Source: Zygnema cylindricum
Taxonomy: Eukaryota > Streptophyta > Zygnematophyceae > Zygnematales > Zygnemataceae
Length of the DNA stretch: 64,000 nucleotides
NCBI GenBank assembly: GCA_037447655.1
Contig: JBBHKE010000409.1
Location: 108,616-172,615 of the forward strand
Direction: 5' to 3'
In this document: positions 19,637-32,943 of the stretch, in pieces
Layout of the letters: each line of letters begins with the position of its first letter
Numbering within the stretch: the first letter of the stretch is position 1
Program-made: the position numbers and the translations under genes
Notes under the pieces: generated by a model
Databases searched by the model: none
Told to the model about the DNA's origin: nothing
Seen by the model: the letters and a program-made list of their open reading frames with translations, nothing else

Positions 19637-22600
19637 ATGGATGAAGCAAATGATGACCTAATTGCTGATATCTGTTCATTTTTTGAGAAGTTTTTGGTTT
19701 TGAATCATGGTGAATCAAGGGGAGATGCAGCAAAATCAAAAGGTTCGGAAGGAGAACAGGGAGCTTTTGGAACGGGAGAATCAGCAGCAAGTGATGAAGT
19801 AGAACCTTGTACAGAGTCTTTATTAAGTTCTCAAAACATTCAACAGATACAAGAATTAATTAACAATCTTGTTGATATGGATAGTGTGGAAGGCCAAGAT
19901 ACTTCGTCGGAGAGTGGCCAGGTACAGATGCTTCACGCTAAAAACGAATCTTGTCATTTCTCAGTTTTTGTCATTTTCTTTTTCTGTCAATATTTATCTT
20001 GAATGAGCACAGTGCTGTTAGCGCAATAAAAATCCACAATTTGCACTGACAGCAGGAGCTATTCAGGAACAGTTTGGCATAAAATTATAGCAATTCAAAA
20101 ACACTGCCCTTCAAAAAACTTCGTATGAATAATGGACTTAGACTAAATCAATCAAGCAATCATTCAAAGTAAACCCTTATTGTCATATTATAATTGGTCT
20201 TGTCTTGAATCGGGCCCATCACAAAATCACCAGATTTTGTATTGCAAGTTTTAACTTTTATACACATTAAACGGTAAAGTTCAAAAACACAAAATATAAA
20301 GCCACTGATATATTTCCGTTGTGGTTTTACAGTTTTGGCAATCCATGGCGGACAGAGGCATTTCCATAGCCTCAGTTATACAAGCTTTTTCAGTTAATGG
20401 CGAGTCCCGAGGTCCACTTGCTATTAAAACCGCAACAGTATATTTAACAATGTTTCTCATTCCCAGTTGTCCAGTATATAGCCTCTTCAATCCTCTCATT
20501 TTTTCATCTCTCACTCAGACCATTAACTCTGCAGTGAGTGAGAGCGGGGACAACATTGAATTGGATGAGTCTCAGGAGACTCTCGACCGACGAGTTGAAG
20601 ACTCTGGTGAGATTGAGAAAGGGGGTAAAAAAAGGAGTAGATCAAAAGGTATTAAAGCAGCCAATACCACGAGAAACAAAGTACGGAAAGGTAACTCTAG
20701 GGTTGGAACTGAAGATATGGATGATGACGACGATATTGAAACACTCGAAGAAGACGATAATAATGACAGGACTGGTAAGCGTGGTAAGCCTATTGACACT
20801 AAGCCGGAGCTTCTTGAACTCCTTCACACGTTAGGGCGTGTATTGAAAATCCTAAGTTTAGCAGACCAGCATCACACCCTGAGAGGCTTTGTTGAAGTTC
20901 TCGTGGAGCTACCCCGACTCCTTTACAAGGCCGATATCGAGAGGTCCCTAAAGAGACAGTCTTCAAGTAGGAAGAATATTACAAACAAATTTGATAATAG
21001 CGCGACTATGGACGATTCATTGGTGGAAGCGGCTTACAGTATCTTGCTACAAGTATGCTTCTACCATCCAAAAATGGGGTATATGCTGGACCTGTTGCTT
21101 TTTTTTTGGTAATCTGTAAGACAAGTTCGTATTTGCTTATCATGCGGATGGATTTTCTTGCATACAATATTTTATCCAGATTCAACATTTAATTTTGGTT
21201 TCACAGCAGTTGAGTTGATGCATATTGTCAGGCTACATGCTTGGAAAAGATGCCCACTAGAGACATTTTTATCTAAAGTAACGTGAAAAAATCAAATTGA
21301 AGGCGAGGGAGAGAGAAAGGGAGGGAGAGGAAGAAGGTAGGAGAGAGAGAAGGGAATGGATATGAAGAGGGAGAGGGAGAGGGAGAGGCAAAAAAAAATC
21401 AGCAGGCAAAGGAGGGAGTGTGAACAAAAAGGAGTGAGGGAGATTCAAAAAATCACATTAATTTATTTGTCTGGTTGGGTTTTTTGCAGCTTCTGCAAAC
21501 ATGCCATGGACCTCCTCTGAAAACTGCTGTTTATTTACTCCAGCTCCTAGATTCCTCTCTCCTCCTTTCTCCCACAAATTCCTCAAACAGAGGGGATTGT
21601 ACCAAAATATCATGTAGAGCCCTCCAGTTCATTACCAAAGACATGCTTTATAAGGCACCTAAGGAGTGTTTTCCTTCTGTCGCAGCTTTACCTCGATATC
21701 TCTGTGTTAATAAAACGCCAGAGAGGGCAGAAGATAGAGCCTCTCTTGTTGAATTGGTAGTCGAAATTGTGAAGGCATTGGGTACAAAAGAATTGTACAT
21801 GTTTGGGGAATTTACGGTTCGACTTTCTCGATATGCAAAGCCGATGCAAAGGTTACTGGCTATTGATGTTGCAGTAGTTTTATTAACCAAAACTCCGAAC
21901 TTTTTTAGTGAGGCAAATGGGAGGGAAGGTAGACACACTCGAGAGACGACAGACGAACAAAGTTTAGGAGACATTGGGGAAGAGGAACCAGACAAAAACG
22001 GTCAAGATTTTATGGAAGTGGAGGAAGATAGTAGGGATAGTTTTCGAGGTAAGGGAGTCGGTGAAGCTGATAAAAATAATTCAACTCACGAAGTTCGATC
22101 AGACAACCATGGTTGTCATACTGTAAATTCTCGAAGGAGCTGGGATTTGTCTCTTATCGAATGCATATTTCAGCGATGTTCAGATAAGATATCGAGCGTT
22201 CGAGCAAAAGCTCTTGCAAATCTTACTGTAGTCACTGAGTCATTTTTAGTCAGAAAAAAACAGGATGATTTGCTACAGTTTTTTCGCAGTTGCTCGCTTA
22301 ACAAACCAGAGACAGCTTTATCGCCAGGATATGACCCAGAAAATCGACATTTCGAAAGGTCAAATTCTCGAGAAGGTGAAGGGTGTTTGGAAATATGGTC
22401 TTTGCTTCGAAGGAGATGTGGTGACGAAAAGGCAGCAGTAAGAAAGGCAGCGCTTGGATTATTAGAACGATTAATAAGTACTTTGGGTTTATCTCCTGGT
22501 ATGGAAGATATAATGACAATAGGAGGAGCTTGTATGGACCCACTTTTGAGTGTCCGAAAAGCTGCCTTAAGTGCCCTTTCTGAGGTATGTATACCTTTGC

Positions 22601-25600
22601 TCTGATTTTTTTTAATTTCTTTTTACTTGTGTTGAAGGACGAGTTTAAATATCTACAATGTAATTAAAATCACAATAGTAAACTGGGTGCGAGTTTGGGA
22701 AAAATTGCTGATACATGAATAGGAAGATGAGTATACAATTCAGATTCTGGGAGGGCTTGAATAAAAATACAAAAAAAGCCAAAAAAACAAATAAGAGTAA
22801 ATACCGAAAATGAAAGCGAATGTTTAAGAGTACAGATCAAGGTACATGGTTAAATGGAAAGCAACAATATGGCGTATGGTATATGGTTAGAATTCTTATA
22901 GAGATGGTGTCGGTCCAGAAACTTGACTTAATCACATTAATTTTTGAGGTTTTGATTCACAGGTGCAATTGGATATTGCATTTCCTGAATGCAATAGAAA
23001 GTTAAATAGTTTCACAGCCTCGCATTATGACTTGTGAAGTTCATTAGGATTCTGGTTTTTCTATCAAGGATAACTAACTCACTTTAGATTCAGTGATGAG
23101 AACAAAAGCTGTAAAATTCTGTCTCTGTTAACTGGGTCTTTTGACTGCATGCCTGTTCTATAAAGAGTTCCCCAAGTTTTTTTACTTGATTTTTTGTGTA
23201 ATTTTTCTTATTTGTTGATTTTGTTAAATTTTGTTTCTCCCAGATTGTGATGTATTTCCAGACATCATTGTTTGTACTGGAAGAACTTGTGGTAGTAAGG
23301 CTATTTGTAGCTAATATGTCTTACCACCAATCGCTGTCATTTCATAATCGCTACTCTATATTCTCTAATATTTATGCTCTATGATCTATGCTCTATACTC
23401 TATACTGTATACCGTATACTGTATACTCTATATTCTATACTATATACTCTATACTCTGTAATTTATACTCTCTACTCTCCACTCCCTACTCTCTACTCTC
23501 TGCGCTATACTCTCTACTGTCTACTATTGACTCTCTGCTCTCTACTCTATATTCCCTCCTCTCGACTCTCTACACTATACTAAAGACCGATTCGGTTATT
23601 TATTCTGTTTCTTATGCAGCTTGTTCGAGTATTTCCCACTGAGTCTACTGTAAAGGAATGGTTTGAATCAGTTCTCCCTCTCATCCTCGACAATGAAAAT
23701 TCTGTACAAGAAAGATGTGTTGAACTTTTCCAAGAGTTAATTTTGGGTAACTTAGACTCATTTGCCCAGAAAAAAATAAGTTTCAACAGGAAATCTAGAG
23801 GACAAAGGCAAGATTCTTCACTAGAAGGAACGAGGGATAATACCGTGGATGATTTGGAGTTGTCATTATTAGATGGTCCCCTCGTATGGCTCCAGGGAAT
23901 CGGTCAAGGAGGCGGTTTTTTATCATGTTTGCAAATGGCGATTAAACAGCTTGGAAAAAGGAAAAGTATTAGTTTTAATGTGGCTGTTGCTCTGCAAACG
24001 ATTATTCCAGTTTTAGAAAAAGTACTCGAGGAGAAACAAATTCGGACAATCCAGTATAAGAATGGGCTTGTAAGGCTTGAAAAACCGGATATAATACGAG
24101 GTCTGAGAGGTTCTTGGATATTGCTTTCAAAAATCTCTGCTTATATTCCTAAAGCAGTTGAATGGCAATTTTTGTATTCCAGATGGACAGGAAAGATTAC
24201 TGACCATGAAAGGAACGAAGAGATGAAAAACGCAGAAACGACAGAGATTAGAGATGGTGGACCAAATTTGTTTCATAAAAGAAAGAAATGTGGACATAAA
24301 GATGGAGAGATAGCTGTCAATCTCCTAAAAACCATCTCAAATGTAGCGACTCAGTTTCCTCCAGAAGCTGCTGTAGAACTCGCAGAAACACTTTTGAGCA
24401 GTCTCCAAAATTTTCACCTTCGACCGTCAGAGGTGAGTGTTTCTTAAAAGGACTTCGCAAAAACTTAAAAAATACTTGTTTTTTAAAACGTTTCTGAATA
24501 AGTATCTTCAAAAAGACTTCAAAATTACTTGAAAACTTCAAAAAAAACTCGTTTCTTAAAAACTTTCACAATAAGTTAAACAACTTAAAAATAATACTTC
24601 TTAAGGAGCATTTTCTTTCTGTTTTGAATAGGGCATTTGTGGAGATGGCGGAATGCAGGAGTTTGAGTTGATGAATGTGTCAGATGAATGGTTGTTGATT
24701 AGAATTTTACGTTTTTCCTTTTTTTGCCAACTTTTCTCGTGAAGAGGCAAGAATAGTTTTGTGAATAGGAAGGAAATTAAAAGATTTTAAGTCACTTGTG
24801 ATGGTCACTTCTTGTAATCACCTCTTGCAGTGATCTTGTGGTGATTATTCAGTCATTTTTGGTCATTATCATTGTGTTTCATTTTTTGTGTTCATCTTTG
24901 TAATTTTTCCTTTGTAGTTATCCTTTTCACCATTTTCATATTTATCTTAGTAGGTAGTAAAATAGGAAAAGCCTTGCTGACTTTGGATGCTCTTTTTTCT
25001 TGGTTTCTTTTTCCTATGTTTTTTTTTTCCCATGTTTTCCTTTCCTACTTTTTTCTTTTCCAATTTTCTTCCATTTCTATCGCTTTCTCTATTGTTTTTG
25101 TTATGTACACACTATATTATGTGTGCATACAATAATATATTCTCCAAAAATTCAGGTTGGAGCTCACATTGAAGCATTAGCCACTTTATGCCACCAACAA
25201 ACTGGGAAAAAATTGGAAGCCCAATCTGTTATAAATGAGTGGACCAAAGAACTTTTGGAAATAGCTATTTGTGAGTTAACAAAACATATGGAATCGCTTT
25301 TATTTTATTCATTACCTAACGAAGACCCTTTTGGAACTCCTCAAGCAAGTGGGAGAGTGGAAAGGGAGAGAGAAAATGGTGGTGGTGGAGGAGGAGGAGG
25401 AGGAGGAGGAGGAGGAGGACGGAATGGAGGCTATCTTTCGGATGGAAGGATCCAGACTATTTTATTTACATGTGGAGCCATAGCACTTGTTAGTCCTGAA
25501 CTTGAAAATTCAGTAACACCGGAGCTTGTCTCTTTAATTCAGGCCTTTCTTACTCCAGACTCGACAAGAAGTTTCCTCCAAAAAAAACAAAAACTAAAAG

Positions 25601-28600
25601 AAAAACTTAGTAGTAGTCAAGATTTACCACCGACTACTCGAAATGTATCCGATCAGGTTCGAGTTCATGCTTGGACTGCACTTGGGAAACTTTGCCTTGT
25701 GAACGATAATTTAGCAAAACATTGCCTTCCTCTTTTCATAAAGGTATGTATTTGTTAAACCACCAGGATATGCTTCACTTATTTTTTTTTCCTTTTAAAC
25801 AACCAGGTTCTGTAAACTTTTTTCAGTTAAACAATTGTCAAGTCAATTTTTCTATCAAGTTCTGTCGAATTTCTGTCACTTCCTGTCATTTTTTTGTCAG
25901 TTTCTAAGCTTGAAATTCTCCTGAATCTGTCAATCTGATTTACATTTTGGTCGCTTTGAGAATCTTAAACTTCTCGAAGTCATTTTTTGAATTTCCGAGA
26001 GAGGGCGGGAGGGAGAGGAGAGAGAGAGAGAGGAAGATGGTTTTGCAAGTTTTTCAATAGAATTGGACCAAAAAACATGCAGGAACTCAGAAAATCAGAT
26101 GTACCATCTATACGGAGTAACATATTGGTGACTATGGCGGATTTATGCATTCGATACACCGCATTGGTTGATGAGTAAGAACCCATTCTAAGAAGAAACC
26201 CATTTTTTTTTGTTTCTGTTGCTCTTTTTGCTCTTTATCCAGTTTCAGCTTCTGCTTTTAGAAAATTATTTGTTCTTTTTCTGCTTTTCAGTTGCTGTTG
26301 TTGCTCTTTGTTCAGTTTCAATTTCTTAGTTGTCGGTTTTGTTGTATCCCTTTTCCTTTTTTAACATCAATCAAGGGAAAGTGTCTTTACGACAGAAAAC
26401 GGAATGATCCGTAATGACTTTTCATATCTATATTATTGAAGTTGTCGATTTACATGATTTATCCACCTGTGAAATTAGAGCACTAAGAAATAGTACAAAA
26501 CTGATGCTACATATTAACTTGGAACAGAAAAAGGGGACAAATAGCAAAGCAAGAATTGTAAGCAACTTGTAAGGGAAGTTTTACTGCCTGTTTTTTTTAA
26601 TAGACAGTTGTTTTTGGTCAACTTTTGTGAAACAGGAACATTGAAACAATCGCGTTTTGTTTACGAGATCGTTGTGAACTTGTGAGACGTCAAACTTTTG
26701 TCCTCTTAATCGGACTGTTACAGGTATGATATTTTTTATTTCTCTAAAACACGTCAGTATTGAAGAAGAACAAATAAGATTGTTTATAAGTATGAGGTTT
26801 TTCATTATCGGAAAAATATCAGTATCACAGAAGTATAGTTTATTGTGTAAGAATGCGGAACAGATTCCAAAGTATATTGTGGATACAAAAATGTCTGTTC
26901 AGCTAAGTTGTCTAAGTTGTTTAAAGTTGTTTAAAGTTGTTTTTAGAAGTTGTTAAAGTTGTTTAAGTTGTTTACCTTTTAAATTTCAAAACGAGAATAT
27001 CTGAATGTGGAACAGATTCTAGAAGAAATTGTCGATACGAAAGTATGTGCCAATGTTGGAATTCAAATTAAAATGCAACCCACTGAGAAGATATATGAGG
27101 TTACAGTTTAGACTAGAAAAAGTACAAGTACGAAAGGACTTGGAGAGAGGTTGACAAGAGGTCTGTGCTTTCTGAAAAAAAAAAATCTAAGTTTTTGTTG
27201 AAGGTTTTGTTTTGTCTAAGTTTTTGTTTTTATGGTGAGGAAGTGCTGATATGGAGATTCTTTGTATTTTGTTTGATAGAGAGATTTTGTTAAGTGGAGA
27301 GGCCCATTATTTGTTCGTTTTCTTGTCCTTCTCGTGGATGACTCTCCTTCTGTTAGAGAGCTTGCCGAGTACTTATTCGAGAAAGTCGTTCCTGGTAAGA
27401 AAGAGCCTAGTACAACATTTACCACTATTAGAGCAGAAAACAAGTTGAAAATTGCGATCACACATTGTTCGAATGTGTTACATTCACCGCTATTGGTGAG
27501 GAGGAGAAAACAACTTGAAAATTGTTTTCTTACCTTGTTTGAATTTGTTCCATTCACTAATGGAGGAGAAAACAAGTTGACAATCGTATTCCTACATTCA
27601 TCACTCTTAGTGTGGAGGAAGTAAATAGTTCAGGATTGTTTTCCTACATTTCATCACTATTAATGTGGAGGAAGTTGAGAACTGTTTTCTACATTGTTCA
27701 AATTTGTTTTTCTCATCCACCATGATATCCGTTAAATTCTCCCAAATTCGGTGCACTTCATATTGAGCTCATGTTTTTTCGAAATACAACTTCCTTAAAG
27801 TTCACCTTAGTTTTTAAAAAATATGATATGCATTATCCTATATCCATGTTTTATCTTTTTTTTAAATAAAGTTGAGCTTCTCATGCTATGGAAAGAGTAA
27901 AGTTTGTCTGAAAATGAAAAAAGTCTCTCCCCAAGAGTCTCAAGGGTCTCAAAAGAAAGTCAAAAGAAAGTCAAAAGTCTTTCCTTTTTGAGCAGGAAGT
28001 CGTCTTGTAGACGAAAAATTCCCTTAGGGAAAATCTTGTTGAAGTTGAAGAAAATTCTTTACAAAAAGAAAAGAAAGGAAAAGAAGCCTTTTAGAGGAGT
28101 CTCTCTAAGGTTTTCTGTTGTGAATGTTGATGAAGTTGAAAAAATCGTAAAAACCCTAGTAAAAACCTTATATACAATCAAAAAGAAATCTCTCTGATGA
28201 AGAAAGAACAGAAGAAGTCTGCCTCTTTCTTTCTGAGGTTGAAAGTGAAGAAATAATTAGGAAGAAGTCTCTCCAAAGTACCCTTAAGTCTTAAAAAACC
28301 CCAAAGAAGAAAAAAAAAGAAATGCCTCTCACCGAGATTGTTTGCCAGTTTTGCTCAAGTTGAAAAAAGGAAATATTCTAAAAAATTTCCCTAAAGAAGA
28401 AAAATGGAAAAGAGTTGTCTCTCTCCGAAGTTCTTCCTTTATATTTGAATCGACCAAATTCATTAATTTAACCAACATCTTCAGAAGACAAGTCTTAAAG
28501 TTTTGGCTACCTGACCACAAACAAACAATTAAACACGGATACAATACGATATGATTAAACATTTTATTTTCTTTGTTTGACTGAATGCAGTTAAAGCTCC

Positions 28601-31600
28601 CCTTCTCGGTTATAACCATTTTGTGGAGGCAATCTTTATCTTAAATAACGCAAAGCCTCCAGTAGGGTTTGAAGTGACCCCTATGAGATCACAACTAGAG
28701 AAATCCCTCTTCTCGGTATGGTGAGTTTCTAGTTAAACCTCCCTTGTCAAATTTTGAATGGATGTCGATATATGAATGGGTGCCAAAATATGGATTGATG
28801 TCAAAGTGTGAATGGAGGTCAAAATATGAATGGATGTCAATGTTTGAATGAATGTCAAATATGAATGGATGTCGAAATATGAATGGATGCCAAAATATGA
28901 ATCGATGTCAAAACATGAATGGATGTCAAAACGAAAATTTGAACCGATTTGAAATGCTTTAATGGAGGACAAAATACTAGTGGATGTCAAAATTTGAATT
29001 GATGTCAATATTAATGAATGTCCAAATATGAATGGATGTCAAAATTGGCATATGTCAAAATTTGAATGTCAAAATCTAAATGTCAGAGTTTTCTCAAAAA
29101 TGTTAACATTCCAAGAGTAACTAACGACTAAGAGGTAGTTCTCTCACCTCATAAGGTTTGACTTGTCAATGAAGATCGTTGAATAATCCTTCTTCTAAAA
29201 TATAAATTTCAATTTATTTGGAGTTTTGCTTGAATTTTGAGCTATGTTTAAAACGAAACAAAGTACCTTGTCTTTCGAATCTGAAGTACCCAAGATTATC
29301 CTTTCCTCCCCTTTTTTTTCCCTCCCTCCTTTTTTTGCACTGGTAAAAGTACAGAAGTAGTGAAAAATCGAATGGCAATGTATGCCCAATTACTGAACAT
29401 ATGCCACCCACTTACGTTTTTACTTTCTTCCTTTTTATTCTCTCCCTTTCTCATTTCTTTGCAGTGGTGGCAGTCCAGAATTAGTAAATAAACGGATGAC
29501 GGTTTATACCCAATTGCTTAAACATATGCAACTTGAGCATCGAATGATCGTGACAGCGAAGCTTTGTTCAGATATACTAATAGCGGTCCTCGAAGGGAAA
29601 CTCGAATTGAAAAATGACGCAACACGAGCAGTTTTAAAGGTAACCACAAAGGAGTTACGAGGGAGAGGGAAAGGGAAAGGGAGAGGGAAAGGGAGGGGGA
29701 GATGGAGATGGAGAGGGTTGACGTCATGCAGGGTCATTTTTTTTAGTCGTGCTGCAGTCATTTTTCCGACGAATTTTGATTACTTATTAGTTCCAGTTTA
29801 ATCAGTTTCTTGTCATTTTTAACTAAATGTTGGTCACGTCTTTGTGATGAATGCTTAACGGAATTCTTTATTTTTCTGTTGGTTCTTGATAACCATATTA
29901 TTAGGGATGTGAAACACGTCAATAGTAACATCAGAGAGTACTTATACTAGAGGATCGAGATTGACAATAATCCAAGAAAAAGTTGGATTAAATGAAGCGG
30001 ACCTTTTCTCTCTCGTTTCTCTTTCTTCCCCTTCCTTTTCCATCTCCTCTCCTCGATCTTCTCTATTTGGGATCTTTGCAGAGTCTCCTCCTTCATGACC
30101 TATAGAACCTGCTTTGACTTTTGTGCTTGAGATTTTCTCTTCCCAAGATTGATATAACCTGTGCTTGAATGTCCTAATTGCTGCCAATATTCCTATTTTA
30201 AAAATGAAATACTTTTTTCCTTTTTTTTTTATTGACTAGTGGTTAGTTTCATTAATCCTCCAAAACACTTTTGTCCTCAGAAGGAAGACATAGATGTCTT
30301 CAAATGTGGTTGCTATGGTCATATAGACACTTCTAGAATTCCCTCAAAATGAAGACAAATAAAGTTCTTGAATGTGGTTCACATGTTCATAAAAGTCCAA
30401 TACTGATCAATATGAGATGGAAAAATATATGGAAAATAAAAAAATGAGAGAAAGTTCTTGAATGGGGTGGATATGGTCATTTTTGATACAGGATACTCTC
30501 AATATTATGGCTTGCAAAGAGGCACGTGTCATTTCCCCAAAGAATAATCAGGAAGGGATAGAGGACGAGACTCCCCCTACAGATACGGCAGTACTGGCGG
30601 CCGTACAAGGGAAAATCATTACTCAAGTGATGAAGAAAAATCTTGTCGAAAACACAATTCCTATTCTTATCGAGTTAAAGAGGTGAGTTAGATGACAAAT
30701 TGACGAGAGAGAAGGAAGGGACTGGGAGAGGGAGGGGGGGAGAGAGCGAACTATCACTCAAGTGATAAAAAAAAATCTTGTAAAAAACTATTTTCATTCT
30801 TATCGGTTTAAAGATGCAACAAATTTGCAGATGAATGAGAGGGAGAGGGAGAGGGAGACGGAGACGGAGACGGAGACGGAGACGGAGACGGAGACGGAGA
30901 CGGAGAGGGAGAGGGAGAGGGAGAGGGAGAGGGAGAGGGAAAGGGAAAGGGAGAGGGAGAGGGGGAATTATCACGCAAGCGATGAATTTCTTTTTTGTTA
31001 TAGTAACAATAAAATTGAGTTGTGGGATTTTTATTTATTTTACAGGATGCTGGAGACTTCCAATAGCCCTTTACAAGGTGACCTTATGGCCTGTTTAAGA
31101 ACCCTCTTTAAAGATTATCGTTCGGAAATTGAAGAACTTTTGGCGGCCGATCCCCAACTTGCAAAAGAACTTCTTTTCGATTTACAAAAATACGAAACTA
31201 CTTTGGCAAGATTAAACGCAATCAATAAACAAATCCAAAACCAAAACCAAAACTCTCAACAAAAAGCACAAACGGAAAGGAATGGAGAGCATGGAAAACG
31301 GAACTCTGTAGAACGTAACGGAACAGAGAAGAAGGGGAGAGATGGAGAAGGAGATGGGGGAGTTCGTATACCTCCGAGTGCTATGAGAAAACCTCAAGAA
31401 GAGGGAAATCAAAAGGAAGAAAGGCTTCAAAAAAGAGGACAGAAAATTACTTTCCAATTACGCAGTCCCGGGAGTCCCATGGCTTTGGGTACGAATGGAA
31501 AAAGTGATGGGAGAAGAATCGAAAAGACTCCTGGTAGCATTTCAAGAGGAGGACAATCACATTCTTTTAGTCAAACTAACTCCATATTAAAGTCGCGATT

Positions 31601-32943
31601 GGAATCGAGAAGAATAATTTCAAATGAAAATGGGTGTTATTCGGAAAATGAACAAATTCGTCGAGAAATCGCAGAAGCAGTTTTGTTATCGGCAAGTAAA
31701 GGAGGGAGAGGGGGAGGGAGAGCAAAAATTTGGGAAATCTCTCCTTCTTTACAAGCGGCCGCGGATATGGCTGCAGAAAAAACGGTCACGAATGCGATGA
31801 AAAGAGGAGGGGGAGGAGGAGGAGGAGGAGGAGGAGGAGGAAAGGGGGGAGGAGAAGGCAAAGGAGGAGGAGGACGAGGAGGAGAAGGAGGAGGAGGAGG
31901 ATCAGGGTTAGAACATCTTGCTACTATGTCTATTCCAAAAATTAGGACAACTATAAGTAGGATAAGGAGCGCAGGAATTTTGGAAGAGGATGGGTTGGGA
32001 GGAGAGGGAGGAGAGGGAGGAGAGGGAGAACTATTGTCACCATTTAGGAGGAGAACAGAAGGAGAAGTTCGAGGTTTGCAAAGGGAGAAAGTCAGTTTTG
32101 TTAAGAGGGGAAATGGTAAAGACTCATCGATTTTGAATGGAGATTCTGGGGAAGGAGAGAGAGGGAGAGGGAGAGAACAAGAAGGGTGTGGAGAAAAAGG
32201 ACACTTTAAAAGGTGTAAGACGAGATTTGTTTAACGATACGGAAGAGATATGTAAGTCTCCGAAAAATAAAGGAAACGAAAAAACGAAAGGGAAAAAAAA
32301 GGAAGAGAAAGAGAAAGGAAAATCAAGTTTAGTTCATGAGGAAGTTGATGTACCGAAAAATCCGAAGGCTGGTGTTTTAAGCGAAAACCGGCAACATGTG
32401 GGACAACAGAAAAAGGTTTAAAACATGAAACTTTTGATTTTTTTTTTCTTTTTTTTTCCTAATGCTAAGAGAGGAATAAAATGTTTGTGATTATTTATGT
32501 AACCAGTCAACGAACTTTGTTTTTTTGTTTGTGTTTCTTAATGTGTCATCCATTCAACTGAACTGTGGTTAACTGGTGTGTTTTTACTGAATTGTGTTTA
32601 AACTGAACGTTTAATTGAGCTCCGTTGAACCAAAATCGCATAGAACTGAAGTGTGTTTAACTGGATTGACATTTGTGCTCTGCATTTAACTGAACCGTGT
32701 TTAACTGGACTGTGTTTAACTGAACTGTTGTTTAGCTGAACTGTGTTTATCTGAAATGTGTTCAACTGGACAGCCTTTCAACTGAACTGCGTTTGAACTG
32801 AACTGAAATTTGTTTAAATGCTGTAGGTGGAGAAACCGAGCCATGATCAAAAGCAAAGAAAGTCGATCATAAAAAGGACAAGACAGCAACTACCAAACAG
32901 TCCCTCATTGGAGCCTAATAAACGAAGCATGAGGCGATCTTAA
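19637..32943 (+). CDS. CAP-D3: Condensin-2 complex subunit D3, 13 exons
   Basis: HEAT-repeat subunit of condensin II, which loads on chromatin and helps compact chromosomes. Exons: 19637-19921, 20333-21052, 21490-22584, 23620-24432, 25156-25743, 26083-26174, 26636-26723, 27280-27394, 28591-28720, 29465-29639, 30492-30682, 31046-32415, 32827-32943. Phases agree at every junction. Diagnostic stretches: ADLCIRYTALVDE, VRRQTFVLLIGLLQ, VKWRGPLFVRFLVLLVDDSP, KAPLLGYNHFVEAIF and a C-terminal DLQKYE-type helix in exon 12, all in NCAPD3 order. About 1,926 codons, longer than the animal (about 1,500) or Arabidopsis (about 1,300) proteins. The excess is charged loops and poly-glycine (GGA/GGT runs in exons 5 and 12). 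Exon 9 must use the second donor (GTGAGT at 28721) to keep phase. In exon 12 the upstream frame stops at 32232-32234 while the frame leading into the last exon is one base off; see findings. Confidence 0.9.
21300..21440. repeat. GAGGGA purine tract in CAP-D3 intron 2
   Basis: Homopurine run built from GAGAGGGAG-type words directly upstream of the exon 3 acceptor region. No coding content. Confidence 0.7.
23349..23582. repeat. TACTCTA heptamer-type microsatellite in CAP-D3 intron 3
   Basis: Near-tandem units TACTCTA, TACTGTA and TCTACTC fill about 230 bp and end about 35 bp before the exon 4 acceptor. The short frames here are repeat artefacts. Confidence 0.85.
27430..27710. repeat. About 70-bp tandem repeat in CAP-D3 intron 8
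   Basis: Units contain GGAGAAAACAAGTTGAAAAT, a TTGTTTTCCTACATTGTTC-like part, AATTTGTTCCATTCAC and CACTATTAGTG. Four to five diverged copies follow exon 8. Confidence 0.75.
28745..29065. repeat. AATATGAATGGATGTCAA minisatellite in CAP-D3 intron 9
   Basis: About 17 diverged units of 15-18 bp with GAATGGATGTCAAAATAT as the common form, beginning shortly after the exon 9 donor. Confidence 0.85.
29336..29406 (+). pseudogene. Decayed duplicate of the start of CAP-D3 exon 10
   Basis: After a pyrimidine tract, TTTTTTTGCACT is followed by a frame reading EVVKNRMAMYAQLLN. The real exon 10 (from 29465) has the same layout: pyrimidines, CTTTGCAGT, then ELVNKRMTVYTQLLK. About two thirds of the bases match over some 70 bp, but the acceptor AG has become AC and similarity ends after ACATATGC. 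It lies about 127 bp upstream of the real exon. Best read as a tandem exon duplicate that has lost its splice site. Confidence 0.8.
30749..30816 (+). pseudogene. Decayed duplicate of the end of CAP-D3 exon 11
   Basis: The stretch ATCACTCAAGTGATAAAAAA to CATTCTTATCGGTTTAAAGA copies the last 65 bases of exon 11 (30617-30682) 135 bp downstream. The copy lacks the GTGAGT donor. A third, shorter remnant, ATTATCACGCAAGCGATGAA, lies at about 30967-30986. The copies alternate with GAGGGA-type purine blocks. Confidence 0.8.
30835..30966. repeat. GAGACG / GAGAGG hexamer array in CAP-D3 intron 11
   Basis: About eight units of GAGACG flanked by units of GAGAGG. The array lies between two diverged copies of the exon 11 end, so it was probably carried and expanded with them. 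The hexamer keeps a frame open through to exon 12, but a stop directly after exon 11 argues against read-through coding. Confidence 0.85.
32560..32815. repeat. TGTTTAACTGAACTG minisatellite in the last CAP-D3 intron
   Basis: About 15 diverged units of 12-17 bp (TGTTTAACTGAACTG, TGTTTAACTGGACTG) fill most of the intron before the final exon. Confidence 0.85.

Noticed and set aside
30762-31045. In-frame extension upstream of CAP-D3 exon 12
   Set aside because: It runs through hexamer repeats and a decayed exon copy, and retaining the intron gives a stop directly after exon 11.
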